DNA of 64,000 bases from Roseivirga pacifica (GTDB lineage: Bacteria > Bacteroidota > Bacteroidia > Cytophagales > Cyclobacteriaceae): the NCBI RefSeq assembly GCF_900111145.1, contig NZ_FOIR01000001.1, positions 875,501 to 939,500 on the forward strand. The letters run 5' to 3'. Position numbers and translations under genes: made by a program. The notes beneath the pieces were generated by a model. It saw only the letters and a program-made list of their open reading frames with translations. It was not told the origin of the DNA and did not search any database. The stretch's first letter is position 1; each line of letters begins with the position of its first letter. Of this stretch, positions 45,589 to 54,678 are shown piece after piece.

Positions 45589-46173
45589 ATGAATCGAAGA
45601 ATTTTAGGAGCATTAATAATTGTTTACTCTATTGTGGCTTTCAGTTGTCAGCCAAAATCGGAATATCAAAAGCTTGTGGATAAAGAGCTGAGCAGAAATA
45701 TACGACTCGATAGTCTTTTCCTAGGCATATCTTTTGACATGCCGAAAAAGGAGTTTTTTGCCCATTGCTGGGAATTAAATAACCAACGTGTGCTGGTGAA
45801 TGGTGCAGGTGAGCTTTCGATTAAATACGATCCATCCGACTACTTTAAGCACCCGACCAATATGAGCTTTTACCCCAAATATGTAAATGACCGAATAGTT
45901 ACTATGCCGGTGGAGTTTCAGTATAAAAACTGGGCACTTTGGAACGAAGAGGCCAGTGTTGAGGTGCTCATTGAAGATGTTCAAAAGGTATTTTTAGAAT
46001 GGTATGGCGGAAACGACTTTACCGAAATAGTGAATAAAGACGAGACCTTACGTGTTTGGGTAAAGGTTGATGGAAATCGACAGATTCGACTTTACAAGAA
46101 AAACGTTTCTACGGTGCGTGTAGAAATTAGCGATTTAACAGAACTGAACAGGCTGAAAGAGCAGGCCGCTTAG
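45589..46173 (+). CDS. Small lipoprotein of unknown function
   Basis: This is a 194-residue protein starting MNRRILGALIIVYSIVAFSC, a lipoprotein signal with Cys at residue 20. I recognise no family. The mature part alternates charged and aromatic residues (DSLFLGISFDMPKKEFFAHC; PVEFQYKNWALWNEEA; VFLEWYGGNDF), consistent with a small mixed alpha-beta domain. It starts 3 bases after the first FG-GAP gene and lies 12 bases before the second, so it belongs to the same transcript. Its place between two paralogues suggests an accessory to them. Confidence 0.82.
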   Translation: MNRRILGALIIVYSIVAFSCQPKSEYQKLVDKELSRNIRLDSLFLGISFDMPKKEFFAHCWELNNQRVLVNGAGELSIKYDPSDYFKHPTNMSFYPKYVNDRIVTMPVEFQYKNWALWNEEASVEVLIEDVQKVFLEWYGGNDFTEIVNKDETLRVWVKVDGNRQIRLYKKNVSTVRVEISDLTELNRLKEQAA

Positions 46174-46185
46174 ACTAACTTTTTT

Positions 46186-49100
46186 ATGGAATACAAGAAG
46201 CTTACATTTTTTGGACTAATGGCTCTTACCCTAGGATGCTCAAGCGTAAGCGAAAATGAGCAACCACCACTTTTTGAGAGTCTTCCAGCAAGTTCGTCAG
46301 GCGTTGATTTTACCAACGAACTGACTAACGAGGACAAGTTTAACATTTACACTTACCGCAACTATTACAATGGCGGAGGTGTAGGTATTGCTGATATCGA
46401 CAACGATGGATTGAGTGATATCTACTTTATCGGTAACAGAGTGCCGAACAGATTGTACAAGAATCTGGGCGGAATGAAATTTCAGGACATTACTGAGTCG
46501 GCCGGTGTTGCAGGTCAGAAGGCCTGGAGTACCGGTGTGAGTATGGCCGATGTAAACGGAGATGGTTTTGTAGACATTTACGTTTGTAACTCTGGCGATA
46601 TTTCTGGCGACAACAAGCAAAACGAACTCTTTATTAACAATGGAGATGGCACCTTTACCGAAGATGCCGAGAAGTATGGCTTGGCAGATCAGGGTTTTTC
46701 AACCCATGCTGCCTTCTTTGACTATGATCGTGATGGCGATTTGGATGTTTATTTACTGAACAACTCTTACAAGGCCATTGGTAGTTTCAACCTGCAGAGA
46801 AATGAGCGCCCTAAGCGCGATCCTGTGGGGGGCGATAAACTCTATCGTAATGACAATGGAAAGTTTGTAGATGTGAGTGAAGAAGCCGGAATTTACGGTA
46901 GCGTTATTGGCTTTGGGCTTGGGGTTACTGTGGGCGATGTAAATGATGATAACTGGCTGGATATCTTTATCTCGAACGACTTCTTCGAGCGTGATTATCT
47001 GTACATCAATAATCAAGATGGCACTTTTTCAGAGGTCCTCGAAAACAGCATGCAGTCAATCAGTGCGGCTTCTATGGGTGCCGATATGGCCGATATCAAT
47101 AACGATAGCAAGCCTGATATTTTTGTAACGGATATGCTGCCAGAGCCTGACAAGCGATTAAAGCAGGTGACTACTTTTGAAAGCTGGGACCGACACCATT
47201 ACGGTGTACAGAATGGCTATCACTATCAGTTTTCTAGAAACATGCTGCACCTAAACAATGGCGATGGCACTTACAGCGAAGTAGGTCGATTGTCTGGTGT
47301 GGAGGCTACTGATTGGAGCTGGGGCGCATTACTCTTCGATATGGACAATGATGGCTACAAAGACTTATTTGTGGCCAATGGTATTTACCAAGATATTACA
47401 GATTTAGATTACCTGAACTTTATTGACAATAGCGAAACCAAGCAGGCGATTATTAGCGGTGATGGTGTGGATTATGACGCTCTGATTGACCCAATTCCGG
47501 TAACCCCAATTCCAAACTATGCCTACAAAAACAAGGGCAACCTTAACTTTGAGAATGTAGCCGACCAATGGGGCTTGGGCAAACCAGTACACTCAAACGG
47601 TGCTGCTTATGGCGATTTGGACAATGACGGTGACCTGGACTTAGTGGTGAATAACGTGAATGTGCCTTCGAATATCTTCGAAAACAAAACAAACGAACTG
47701 CTGCCAGAAAACGGCTATTTGAAATTCGATTTGGTCGGAAAAGAGATGAATCCTTTTTCAGTGGGGGCCAAAATTACCGTTAGCGCTGGGCAAGACACTT
47801 ACTACTTAGAGCAAATTCCGATCAGAGGTTTTCAGTCTACTGTAGACAGCCATCCTGTGATTGGCGTTGGTAAACATAGCCAATTGGATTTGGTGCAGGT
47901 TGTTTGGCCTGATGGTTCCGTTACTCGAAAGACAGACGTACCCGCAAACCAAACTTTGAAGCTGAGTTGGGCAGAAGCAATGCCTGCGGCACCAAAAACT
48001 TTAGAGGCTAAATTGAGCATTTTTAGCGAAGTTGATCTTAGTAAATCTATCGACTTTACGCATCAAGAAAACCAGTTTGTAGATTTCGATAGAGACAGGC
48101 TTACTTACCACATGCTTTCAACGGAAGGTCCTAAACTGGCCGAAGGAGATGTAAATGGAGATGGACTAAAAGACCTTTACATTGGTGGGGCAAAGGGTTT
48201 TTCAGGAAGCCTATTCTTGAAAAATGCCGATGGAACTTACAAGGCGAAAAACATTGCCGATTTTGAAAAGAACAAGCTTTCGGAAGATCTATCGGCTAGT
48301 TTTTTCGACATAGATAATGATGGTGACCTTGACCTATTTGTGGCCAGTGGAGGAAATGAACACGGTGTTGGTTCTGCCGACCTAGCTGACAGGCTCTACA
48401 TTAACGATGGCAAAGGCAACTTGGCAAAATCGGCCAACACATTCTTGAGTAGCCAAAGATGGAGTACCGCGGTGGCTATTCCTTATGATATTAATGGCGA
48501 TGGATTTTTGGATTTGTTTGTGGGGTCTCGCGTAAGGCCATTTTTGTATGGCGTGCCCGCACCTAGCTTTATTTACATGAATGATAAAAAGGGTGGGTTT
48601 ACCAATGCCACTAATGAGGTTGCTCCCGAAATGGAGGAATTTGGTATGGTAACCGATGCCACCTGGGAAGACATTGATGGAGATGGTGACAAAGACTTGA
48701 TTGTAGTGGGAGAATGGATGGCACCAACCGTTTTTAGAAACGACAATGGCAAACTAACCAACATTACAAATGAAGCTGGTTTAGCGCAGTACGCTGGTTG
48801 GTATAATCAGTTAAAGGCGGCAGATTTAGATGGTGATGGCGACCTGGATTTTGTGTTAGGCAACCACGGTTTGAACTCCCGCTTCAGGGCTTCGGAAGAA
48901 GAGCCTATTCGTCTTTATGTGAATGACTTTGACAAAAACGGAAGTCCAGAGCAGATTTTCACACGAGTGGTCGATGGCCAAGACTTGCCATATGTGCTCA
49001 AACACGAGCTGCAAATGCAGATTCCTATCATTAAAAAGCGCTACCTCAAATACGAGGCTTATAATGACCAAACCATAGGAGACATTTTTACAGAAGAGCA

Positions 49101-49497
49101 GTTGAGTCAAGCTGTAAAATCTGAGGTGAGCTTTTTGAGTTCTGCCGTAATGATGAACAATGGAGACGGAACCTTTACGGTTCAGGCGCTACCAGCAATG
49201 GCACAGTTTGCTCCGGTATATGCTATTGAGGTGCACGATTTTAACAAAGACGGAAACCTTGATGTGCTTTTGGGTGGGAACCTTTATGAGGCTAAGCCTC
49301 AGGCAGGTAAGTACGATGCCAACTATGGTGTTTTACTTTTGGGCGATGGTCAAGGCGGCTTTAAAAGCTTGGGTAAGGCAGAAACGGGATTGTCAATCGT
49401 GGGGCAGGTAAGGGACTTTACCATAACCGAAATTAATGGCAATAAGGTACTGCTTGTAGCCATGAACGATGAAGCACTTAGGGCCTTTAAATTCTAA
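46186..49497 (+). CDS. FG-GAP/VCBS repeat lipoprotein with ASPIC/UnbV domain, paralogue 2
   Basis: This 1103-residue protein has lipobox LTLGC (Cys at 18). Architecture matches its two neighbours: an FG-GAP propeller with loops such as DIDNDGLSDIY, DVNGDGFVDIY and DYDRDGDLDVY, an ASPIC/UnbV domain from about 510 (FSVGAKITV, VIGVGKH, VVWPDGS), and a second propeller with DVNGDGLKDLY and DINGDGFLDLF. It is closest to paralogue 1, sharing stretches such as GLGVT, ISNDFFERDYLYINNQDGTF and VEATDWSWGALLFD. The gene pair therefore probably arose by local duplication, with later divergence. Spacing to the third copy is 5 bases. Confidence 0.9.
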   Translation: MEYKKLTFFGLMALTLGCSSVSENEQPPLFESLPASSSGVDFTNELTNEDKFNIYTYRNYYNGGGVGIADIDNDGLSDIYFIGNRVPNRLYKNLGGMKFQDITESAGVAGQKAWSTGVSMADVNGDGFVDIYVCNSGDISGDNKQNELFINNGDGTFTEDAEKYGLADQGFSTHAAFFDYDRDGDLDVYLLNNSYKAIGSFNLQRNERPKRDPVGGDKLYRNDNGKFVDVSEEAGIYGSVIGFGLGVTVGDVNDDNWLDIFISNDFFERDYLYINNQDGTFSEVLENSMQSISAASMGADMADINNDSKPDIFVTDMLPEPDKRLKQVTTFESWDRHHYGVQNGYHYQFSRNMLHLNNGDGTYSEVGRLSGVEATDWSWGALLFDMDNDGYKDLFVANGIYQDITDLDYLNFIDNSETKQAIISGDGVDYDALIDPIPVTPIPNYAYKNKGNLNFENVADQWGLGKPVHSNGAAYGDLDNDGDLDLVVNNVNVPSNIFENKTNELLPENGYLKFDLVGKEMNPFSVGAKITVSAGQDTYYLEQIPIRGFQSTVDSHPVIGVGKHSQLDLVQVVWPDGSVTRKTDVPANQTLKLSWAEAMPAAPKTLEAKLSIFSEVDLSKSIDFTHQENQFVDFDRDRLTYHMLSTEGPKLAEGDVNGDGLKDLYIGGAKGFSGSLFLKNADGTYKAKNIADFEKNKLSEDLSASFFDIDNDGDLDLFVASGGNEHGVGSADLADRLYINDGKGNLAKSANTFLSSQRWSTAVAIPYDINGDGFLDLFVGSRVRPFLYGVPAPSFIYMNDKKGGFTNATNEVAPEMEEFGMVTDATWEDIDGDGDKDLIVVGEWMAPTVFRNDNGKLTNITNEAGLAQYAGWYNQLKAADLDGDGDLDFVLGNHGLNSRFRASEEEPIRLYVNDFDKNGSPEQIFTRVVDGQDLPYVLKHELQMQIPIIKKRYLKYEAYNDQTIGDIFTEEQLSQAVKSEVSFLSSAVMMNNGDGTFTVQALPAMAQFAPVYAIEVHDFNKDGNLDVLLGGNLYEAKPQAGKYDANYGVLLLGDGQGGFKSLGKAETGLSIVGQVRDFTITEINGNKVLLVAMNDEALRAFKF

Positions 49498-49502
49498 GGC
49501 AA

Positions 49503-52500
49503 ATGAAGAAAACAACATTGCTTTGTTTGAGCATTTTGCTCAGCGCTTTTGCCTGCCAAAAAGCACCCGAACAACCCAAAAGGTTTGCTTTGCTTTCGGC
49601 CGAACAAACGGGAATCGACTTTAAAAACAGCCTAAAACCAACCAAAGGGTTTAATATTTTGGAATACCTCTACTACTACAATGGTGGAGGGGTATCGGCT
49701 GGCGACATCAATAATGACGGCTTGGTCGACCTTTATTTCACAGCCAATCAAGGGCCAAATAAACTCTACCTCAACAAAGGCGATTTTCAGTTTGAAGACA
49801 TTACCGAAAAAGCAGGTGTTGCAGGCACGGGGACTTGGTCTAGTGGTGTAACCATGGCCGATGTAAATGGCGATGGTTTTTTGGATATCTATGTGTCCAA
49901 CGTAGGAAACTACAAAGAAGCCCAAGGGAAAAACGAGTTGTTCATCAATAACCAGGATGGAACGTTTACAGAGTCGGCAGCAGATTACGGCCTCGATTTC
50001 GAAGGCTTTGCTACCCAAGCAGCCTTTTTTGATTATGACAGAGATGGTGACTTGGACGTGTACTTACTGAACCATTCGGTAAAGAATCCAGAGGTTTTCT
50101 CTAAAGCGGATAGTCGTGAAAAGTCATTCGAAAGTGGCGATAAACTCATGCAAAGCCAGCTGGCCCAAGGCGAAAATACTTTTGTAGATGTAACTGAGCA
50201 GTCGGGGATTTACAGCAGCTTAATTGGCTTTGGCTTGGGGCTGGGTATTAGCGATGTAAACAATGATGGGTGGCCTGATATTTATATTTCCAATGATTTT
50301 ACCGAGAACGACTACCTCTACATCAATCAGCAAGACGGCACTTTCAAAGATGATCTGCAGCATAGAATTCGACACACCAGTCGTTTTTCAATGGGCAATG
50401 AATTGGCCGATTTGAATAATGACGGAAGCCCTGAAATTGTAACTACGGACATGTTGCCTTCAGACCCTGAGATTTGGCGCAAGTCGGTGGTCGAAGACAA
50501 AAGTGAGGTTTACGATATTAAACTGGGTTTTGGTTATAATCACCAATACGTGCGGAATACTTTGCAGCGCAACTTGGGTAACGGCCAGTTTTCTGATGTC
50601 AGCTTGTATACCAATACTTATGCTTCTGACTGGAGCTGGTCGCCATTAATTTTCGACATGGATAATGACGGCTTTCAGGACTTGCACATTACCAACGGTA
50701 TTTACAAGCGCCCAAACGACCTCGACTTTTTGAATTACCTCTCCAATGTTGATAAAACCTTGAGCCAAGAGGAGCGCGATGCTTTCTTAATAGAGACCTT
50801 GCCAACGGTTAAAATTGCTAATCTTACTGCTCGCAATACTGGGCGGTTCAACCTTGAGCCAATGGCTGAGGAATGGGGGCTTGATCAGCCGTCTTACTCA
50901 AATGGTTCGACCTATGCCGATTTGGATAATGATGGAGACTTAGATCTGATCATTAATAATACTGAGCAAGAAGCCTTCATTTATGAGAACAAATCTACCG
51001 ATAACAACTACCTAAAAATAGCGCTAAAAGGAGATGGCTTAAATACCATGGCCTTGGGTGCCAAAGTAGTTGCAAAGAGTCAAGGCCAAACATTTATAAG
51101 AGAGAACAACCCAACGCGGGGCTTTCAATCTTCAGTAGCGCCAGTGCTGCATTTTGGTTTGGGTAGTATTCAAACCCTGAGTAGCGTAGAAGTTTATTGG
51201 CCAAATGGCACTTACCAAAAGTTGGAAAATGTAAAGGCCAACCAACTACTCGAAATAACGCAAAACACCACCGCTACAAAAGCATTTAACCTTAGCGCTT
51301 CGAATCGTGCGTTATTAACCAACACAACGTTTCCTATGGCATATTCGCATCAAGAAGATGCTTATAGTGACTTCAAACAGGAATACCTTATTCCTAGAAA
51401 ATACAATACCGAAGGCCCTGCGCTAGCTGTTGCCGATATTAATGGAGATGGTTTGGATGATGCCTACTTTGGTGGTGCGAGAGGACAGGCAGGGGAGGTT
51501 TGGTTGCAGAATGCCAACGGCACTTTTTCAAAACAAAAGGTGCCAACGATGGAGCAATTAAGCATATCGGAAGATGTTGCCGCTACCTTCTTTGATGCGA
51601 ATGGTGATGGTAACTTGGACTTATATGTGACTAGCGCTGGCAACGAGCATAAAGACGGGCATCTGTATAACAATGACAAACTCTTCCTCAATTTTAATGG
51701 AAAACTCACTTTCTCGCCTATGTCTTTGCCTCAGTTGGGGGCTCAGGCCAAAACGGTATCCGCTGCCGATGTGGATGGCGATGGTGATATAGACCTTTTT
51801 GTTGGAAGCAATGTGGTAAACGGAGCTTATGGCACCAACCCAAATCAGTATTTGCTGATTAACGATGGCAAAGCACGGTTTAGGGATGAGTCGGCTAATA
51901 GATTGCCGAAGGATTTGGGCATGATAAACGATTCAAAATGGTACGACTATGACAATGATGGTGACCTCGATTTATTGGTTGCCGGAGAGTGGACGTCCAT
52001 TTTACTGTTGGAAAATGATGGTACCGGGAACTTCGAAAGAGTGGAAAGTGAGTCGCTAAAAGGCACTAGCGGTTGGTGGTACAGCCTACACTTAGCCGAT
52101 GTGAACAATGATGGCAAAATGGACATTGTCGCTGGAAATCTCGGCTTGAATACTAAACTGAAGGCTTCTGCTGAAGCCCCGTTGAAACTCTACGTAAGCG
52201 ATGTAGATAAGAATGGCCAGGTTGATCCGGTTATTTTCCACCATCAGGAAGGTGAACTAACCCCTTTTGCCACGCGAGACGATCTGATAAAACAGGTAAG
52301 TGCCTTTAAGAAAAAGCACCCTGATTATAAAACCTATTCTAAGCTAGAAGGCCCGCAGGAGCTTTTGGGCGAAAGCATGGAACGCGCAGTAGAAAAGGAG
52401 GCAGTAACGTTTGAGTCAGCCGTTTTCCTTAATAAAGGCAATGGAGAATTCGAGCAAATTGCGCTGCCACAAGAAGCGCAGTATAGTCCAGTAATGGATA

Positions 52501-52784
52501 TAATTTCAGATGACTTTGATGGTGACGGAACGCTAGATTTGCTGCTTTTTGGCAACAACTATAGCTACCGAAACGATTATGGCCGAGCAGATGCCAAACC
52601 AATAACCCTGCTGTTGGGCAAAGGCAACGGACACTTTAGCAGTACAATTGATGCTTACCTGAACACAGCTGAAACCTGGGGTGAATATCGCCATGCCCAA
52701 AGCATAGAGGTAAACGGAGTGAAGCATGTAATTGCGGTTAGAAACAACGACAAACCTATCTTGCTAGCACCAAATAGCAATTGA
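49503..52784 (+). CDS. FG-GAP/VCBS repeat lipoprotein with ASPIC/UnbV domain, paralogue 3
   Basis: This 1093-residue protein begins with a lipoprotein signal MKKTTLLCLSILLSAFAC. It has the same order of domains: an FG-GAP propeller (DINNDGLVDLY, DVNGDGFLDIY), ASPIC/UnbV from about residue 503 (MALGAKVVAKSQGQ, HFGLGS, VYWPNG), and a second propeller (DINGDGLDDAY, DVDGDGDIDLF). It is the most divergent of the three; for example the first-propeller segment ISNDFTENDYLYINQQDGTF differs from the other two, and the YRNYYNGG motif is YLYYYNGG. All three may recognise related ligands with different specificities. It is the last of the tightly spaced genes; the amidase start is 76 bases downstream. 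Confidence 0.9.
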   Translation: MKKTTLLCLSILLSAFACQKAPEQPKRFALLSAEQTGIDFKNSLKPTKGFNILEYLYYYNGGGVSAGDINNDGLVDLYFTANQGPNKLYLNKGDFQFEDITEKAGVAGTGTWSSGVTMADVNGDGFLDIYVSNVGNYKEAQGKNELFINNQDGTFTESAADYGLDFEGFATQAAFFDYDRDGDLDVYLLNHSVKNPEVFSKADSREKSFESGDKLMQSQLAQGENTFVDVTEQSGIYSSLIGFGLGLGISDVNNDGWPDIYISNDFTENDYLYINQQDGTFKDDLQHRIRHTSRFSMGNELADLNNDGSPEIVTTDMLPSDPEIWRKSVVEDKSEVYDIKLGFGYNHQYVRNTLQRNLGNGQFSDVSLYTNTYASDWSWSPLIFDMDNDGFQDLHITNGIYKRPNDLDFLNYLSNVDKTLSQEERDAFLIETLPTVKIANLTARNTGRFNLEPMAEEWGLDQPSYSNGSTYADLDNDGDLDLIINNTEQEAFIYENKSTDNNYLKIALKGDGLNTMALGAKVVAKSQGQTFIRENNPTRGFQSSVAPVLHFGLGSIQTLSSVEVYWPNGTYQKLENVKANQLLEITQNTTATKAFNLSASNRALLTNTTFPMAYSHQEDAYSDFKQEYLIPRKYNTEGPALAVADINGDGLDDAYFGGARGQAGEVWLQNANGTFSKQKVPTMEQLSISEDVAATFFDANGDGNLDLYVTSAGNEHKDGHLYNNDKLFLNFNGKLTFSPMSLPQLGAQAKTVSAADVDGDGDIDLFVGSNVVNGAYGTNPNQYLLINDGKARFRDESANRLPKDLGMINDSKWYDYDNDGDLDLLVAGEWTSILLLENDGTGNFERVESESLKGTSGWWYSLHLADVNNDGKMDIVAGNLGLNTKLKASAEAPLKLYVSDVDKNGQVDPVIFHHQEGELTPFATRDDLIKQVSAFKKKHPDYKTYSKLEGPQELLGESMERAVEKEAVTFESAVFLNKGNGEFEQIALPQEAQYSPVMDIISDDFDGDGTLDLLLFGNNYSYRNDYGRADAKPITLLLGKGNGHFSSTIDAYLNTAETWGEYRHAQSIEVNGVKHVIAVRNNDKPILLAPNSN

Positions 52785-52821
52785 TAACGATTTCATGACC
52801 AACGGTTAAGCGTTTTTGGTA

Positions 52822-52854
52822 GAAATTGGTGAGATTAATAGGCTCATCAATTTC
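52822..52854 (+). promoter_or_regulatory. Stable hairpin immediately before the amidase start codon
   Basis: GAAATTGGTGAG (52822-52833) pairs with CTCATCAATTTC (52843-52854) over 12 positions with one wobble pair and a 9-base loop. It ends 6 bases before the ATG at 52861. There is no thymine tract, so it is not a classical terminator; it would instead cover the ribosome-entry zone. Confidence 0.6.
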
Positions 52855-52860
52855 AACCGA

Positions 52861-54528
52861 ATGCTTAATAGAATTACACTTTTCGCCCTAGTATCTCTCC
52901 TCATTGTTTCGTGCAAGTCTCCCGAATATGGTTTTCGCACTAAAGATATAAAGGCTGGTCAACGGCTTTATGGTCTTGACTTCCAAAAGCCAGCTATCGA
53001 TACCATGTACAATTATTTGGGCAGAAATAAGCGTGGTTATGAGCAAATGCGCGAGTATGAAGTAGACAACGAGACATTTCCTGCCCTACTGTTCAACCCT
53101 CACCCAAGTGGTTTCCAAATTCCTGCTGGCGAACAAAGCATCTATCAGCCTGAAGTTGCAAATAACATTGCCCTACCCGCAACCGATGAAGAGATTGCTT
53201 TTATGAGCGTTAGCGAACTGGCATCGCTAATCAAGAATGGAAAACTCACTTCGGAAAGACTGACCAATATTTACCTAGATAGGATTGAACAGTACGATGG
53301 TCAGTTGGAAAGTGTAATAACTGTAACTAAAGCCCTGGCATTGGAGCAAGCCAAAAAGGCCGATAATGAAATTGCTGCCGGCAATTACCGAGGCGTTTTA
53401 CATGGTATTCCCTATGGCGTAAAGGATTTGATGGCTGTAGAGGGCTACCCAACAACATGGGGTGCCGCACCTTATAAAGAGCAACAGATAGACCATACTG
53501 CAACAGTTGTAAAAAAGTTAGAGGAGCAGGGTGCTGTGCTAATTGCGAAACTGGTTTCGGGATCATTGGCGCGTGGAGACGTTTGGTTTGGTGGAAAGAC
53601 CAAGAACCCATGGGACCTTAGCCAAGGGGCAAGCGGATCTTCTGCTGGCTCTGGTTCAGCAACTTCTGCTGGTTTGGTTGCCTTCTCCCTAGGTACCGAA
53701 ACGCTGGGTTCCATTACTTCCCCTTCTACCAGAAATGGCGTTACCGGGCTAAGACCAACTTACGGCAGAGTAAGCCGCCATGGCGTAATGAGTTTGAGTT
53801 GGTCCATGGACAAAGTTGGTCCAATTTGCCGCTCTGCTGAAGATTGTGAATTAGTTTTTGCAGCCATTTATGGTTACGATCCGCTAGACCCTACTACCAA
53901 TCGAGTACCGTTTGAACCTGATTTTACAGCAACTTCTACCTTGAAAGTAGCCTATTTGAAGGAAGACATTGATGGTGATTCTTCGGCTATGGGCAACAAC
54001 CTGCGCGAAGCACTAAAATTGATGAAAGAAAAGATGGGCGTGGAGCCAGAAGCGATAAGCTTGCCGCAAGATTTTCCGTATAGCGTTTTCGACATAATTT
54101 TAAGGGCTGAAGCAGGAGCCTTTTTTGACGATTTGGTGAGAAGCGGTGAGGTAGATGTAATGGTAGAGCAGCACGCGGGTTCTCGGGCGAACTCTCTTCG
54201 TCAGGCCCGTTTTATTCCTGCCGTAGAATACCTGCAAGCTAACCGACAACGAAGAAGGTTGATTGAAGATATTCACCAGAGATTTAAGGACTATGATGTC
54301 ATTATTGCACCTTCTTTCAGAGGGCGCCAATTGTATATTACCAATCTTACGGGGCATCCCGTGGTGAGTGTACCTACCGGATTCGATGAAAAGGGAAGGC
54401 CAACCAGCTTAACTTTAATCGGCAATTTGTATGAAGAGGGCAAGATTTTAAACCTGGCCAAAACCTATCAACTATTCACTGATTTTGATGAAAAGCACCC
54501 GCCATTGTTTTACAAAGTGGGGCAATAA
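52861..54528 (+). CDS. Amidase-signature-family lipoprotein
   Basis: This protein has 555 residues from the ATG at 52861, which gives a lipoprotein signal (MLNRITLFALVSLLIVSC); a TTG at 52816 lies in the upstream hairpin region and is rejected. The amidase signature triad is intact: Lys188 in GIPYGVKDL, cis-Ser260 in GASGSSAGS and nucleophile Ser284 in TETLGSITSPS. The Ser-Ser spacing of 24 matches fatty acid amide hydrolase and relatives. A 130-residue leader precedes the catalytic domain. The family hydrolyses linear amides. Lipid anchoring outside the cytoplasm is unusual for bulk metabolic amidases and, with the SusCD context, suggests action on an imported or surface substrate. Confidence 0.92.
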   Translation: MLNRITLFALVSLLIVSCKSPEYGFRTKDIKAGQRLYGLDFQKPAIDTMYNYLGRNKRGYEQMREYEVDNETFPALLFNPHPSGFQIPAGEQSIYQPEVANNIALPATDEEIAFMSVSELASLIKNGKLTSERLTNIYLDRIEQYDGQLESVITVTKALALEQAKKADNEIAAGNYRGVLHGIPYGVKDLMAVEGYPTTWGAAPYKEQQIDHTATVVKKLEEQGAVLIAKLVSGSLARGDVWFGGKTKNPWDLSQGASGSSAGSGSATSAGLVAFSLGTETLGSITSPSTRNGVTGLRPTYGRVSRHGVMSLSWSMDKVGPICRSAEDCELVFAAIYGYDPLDPTTNRVPFEPDFTATSTLKVAYLKEDIDGDSSAMGNNLREALKLMKEKMGVEPEAISLPQDFPYSVFDIILRAEAGAFFDDLVRSGEVDVMVEQHAGSRANSLRQARFIPAVEYLQANRQRRRLIEDIHQRFKDYDVIIAPSFRGRQLYITNLTGHPVVSVPTGFDEKGRPTSLTLIGNLYEEGKILNLAKTYQLFTDFDEKHPPLFYKVGQ

Positions 54529-54678
54529 ACGAGGGAGCTTTTAGACCATATTTTGGCTAGGCTTACTGATTAATTATTGAGTCAATTTTTGAGAAGAAAA
54601 ATCTCACGATTTCATCGAATTTTTCTCGATTTAATTTGTGGCTTTCAAAGCTTTAGCCAAAATTGGAGGTTATAATCG

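Noticed and set aside
52816-52860. TTG start for the amidase gene
   Set aside because: It overlaps the leader hairpin, has no ribosome-binding site, and would bury the lipoprotein signal of the ATG at 52861.
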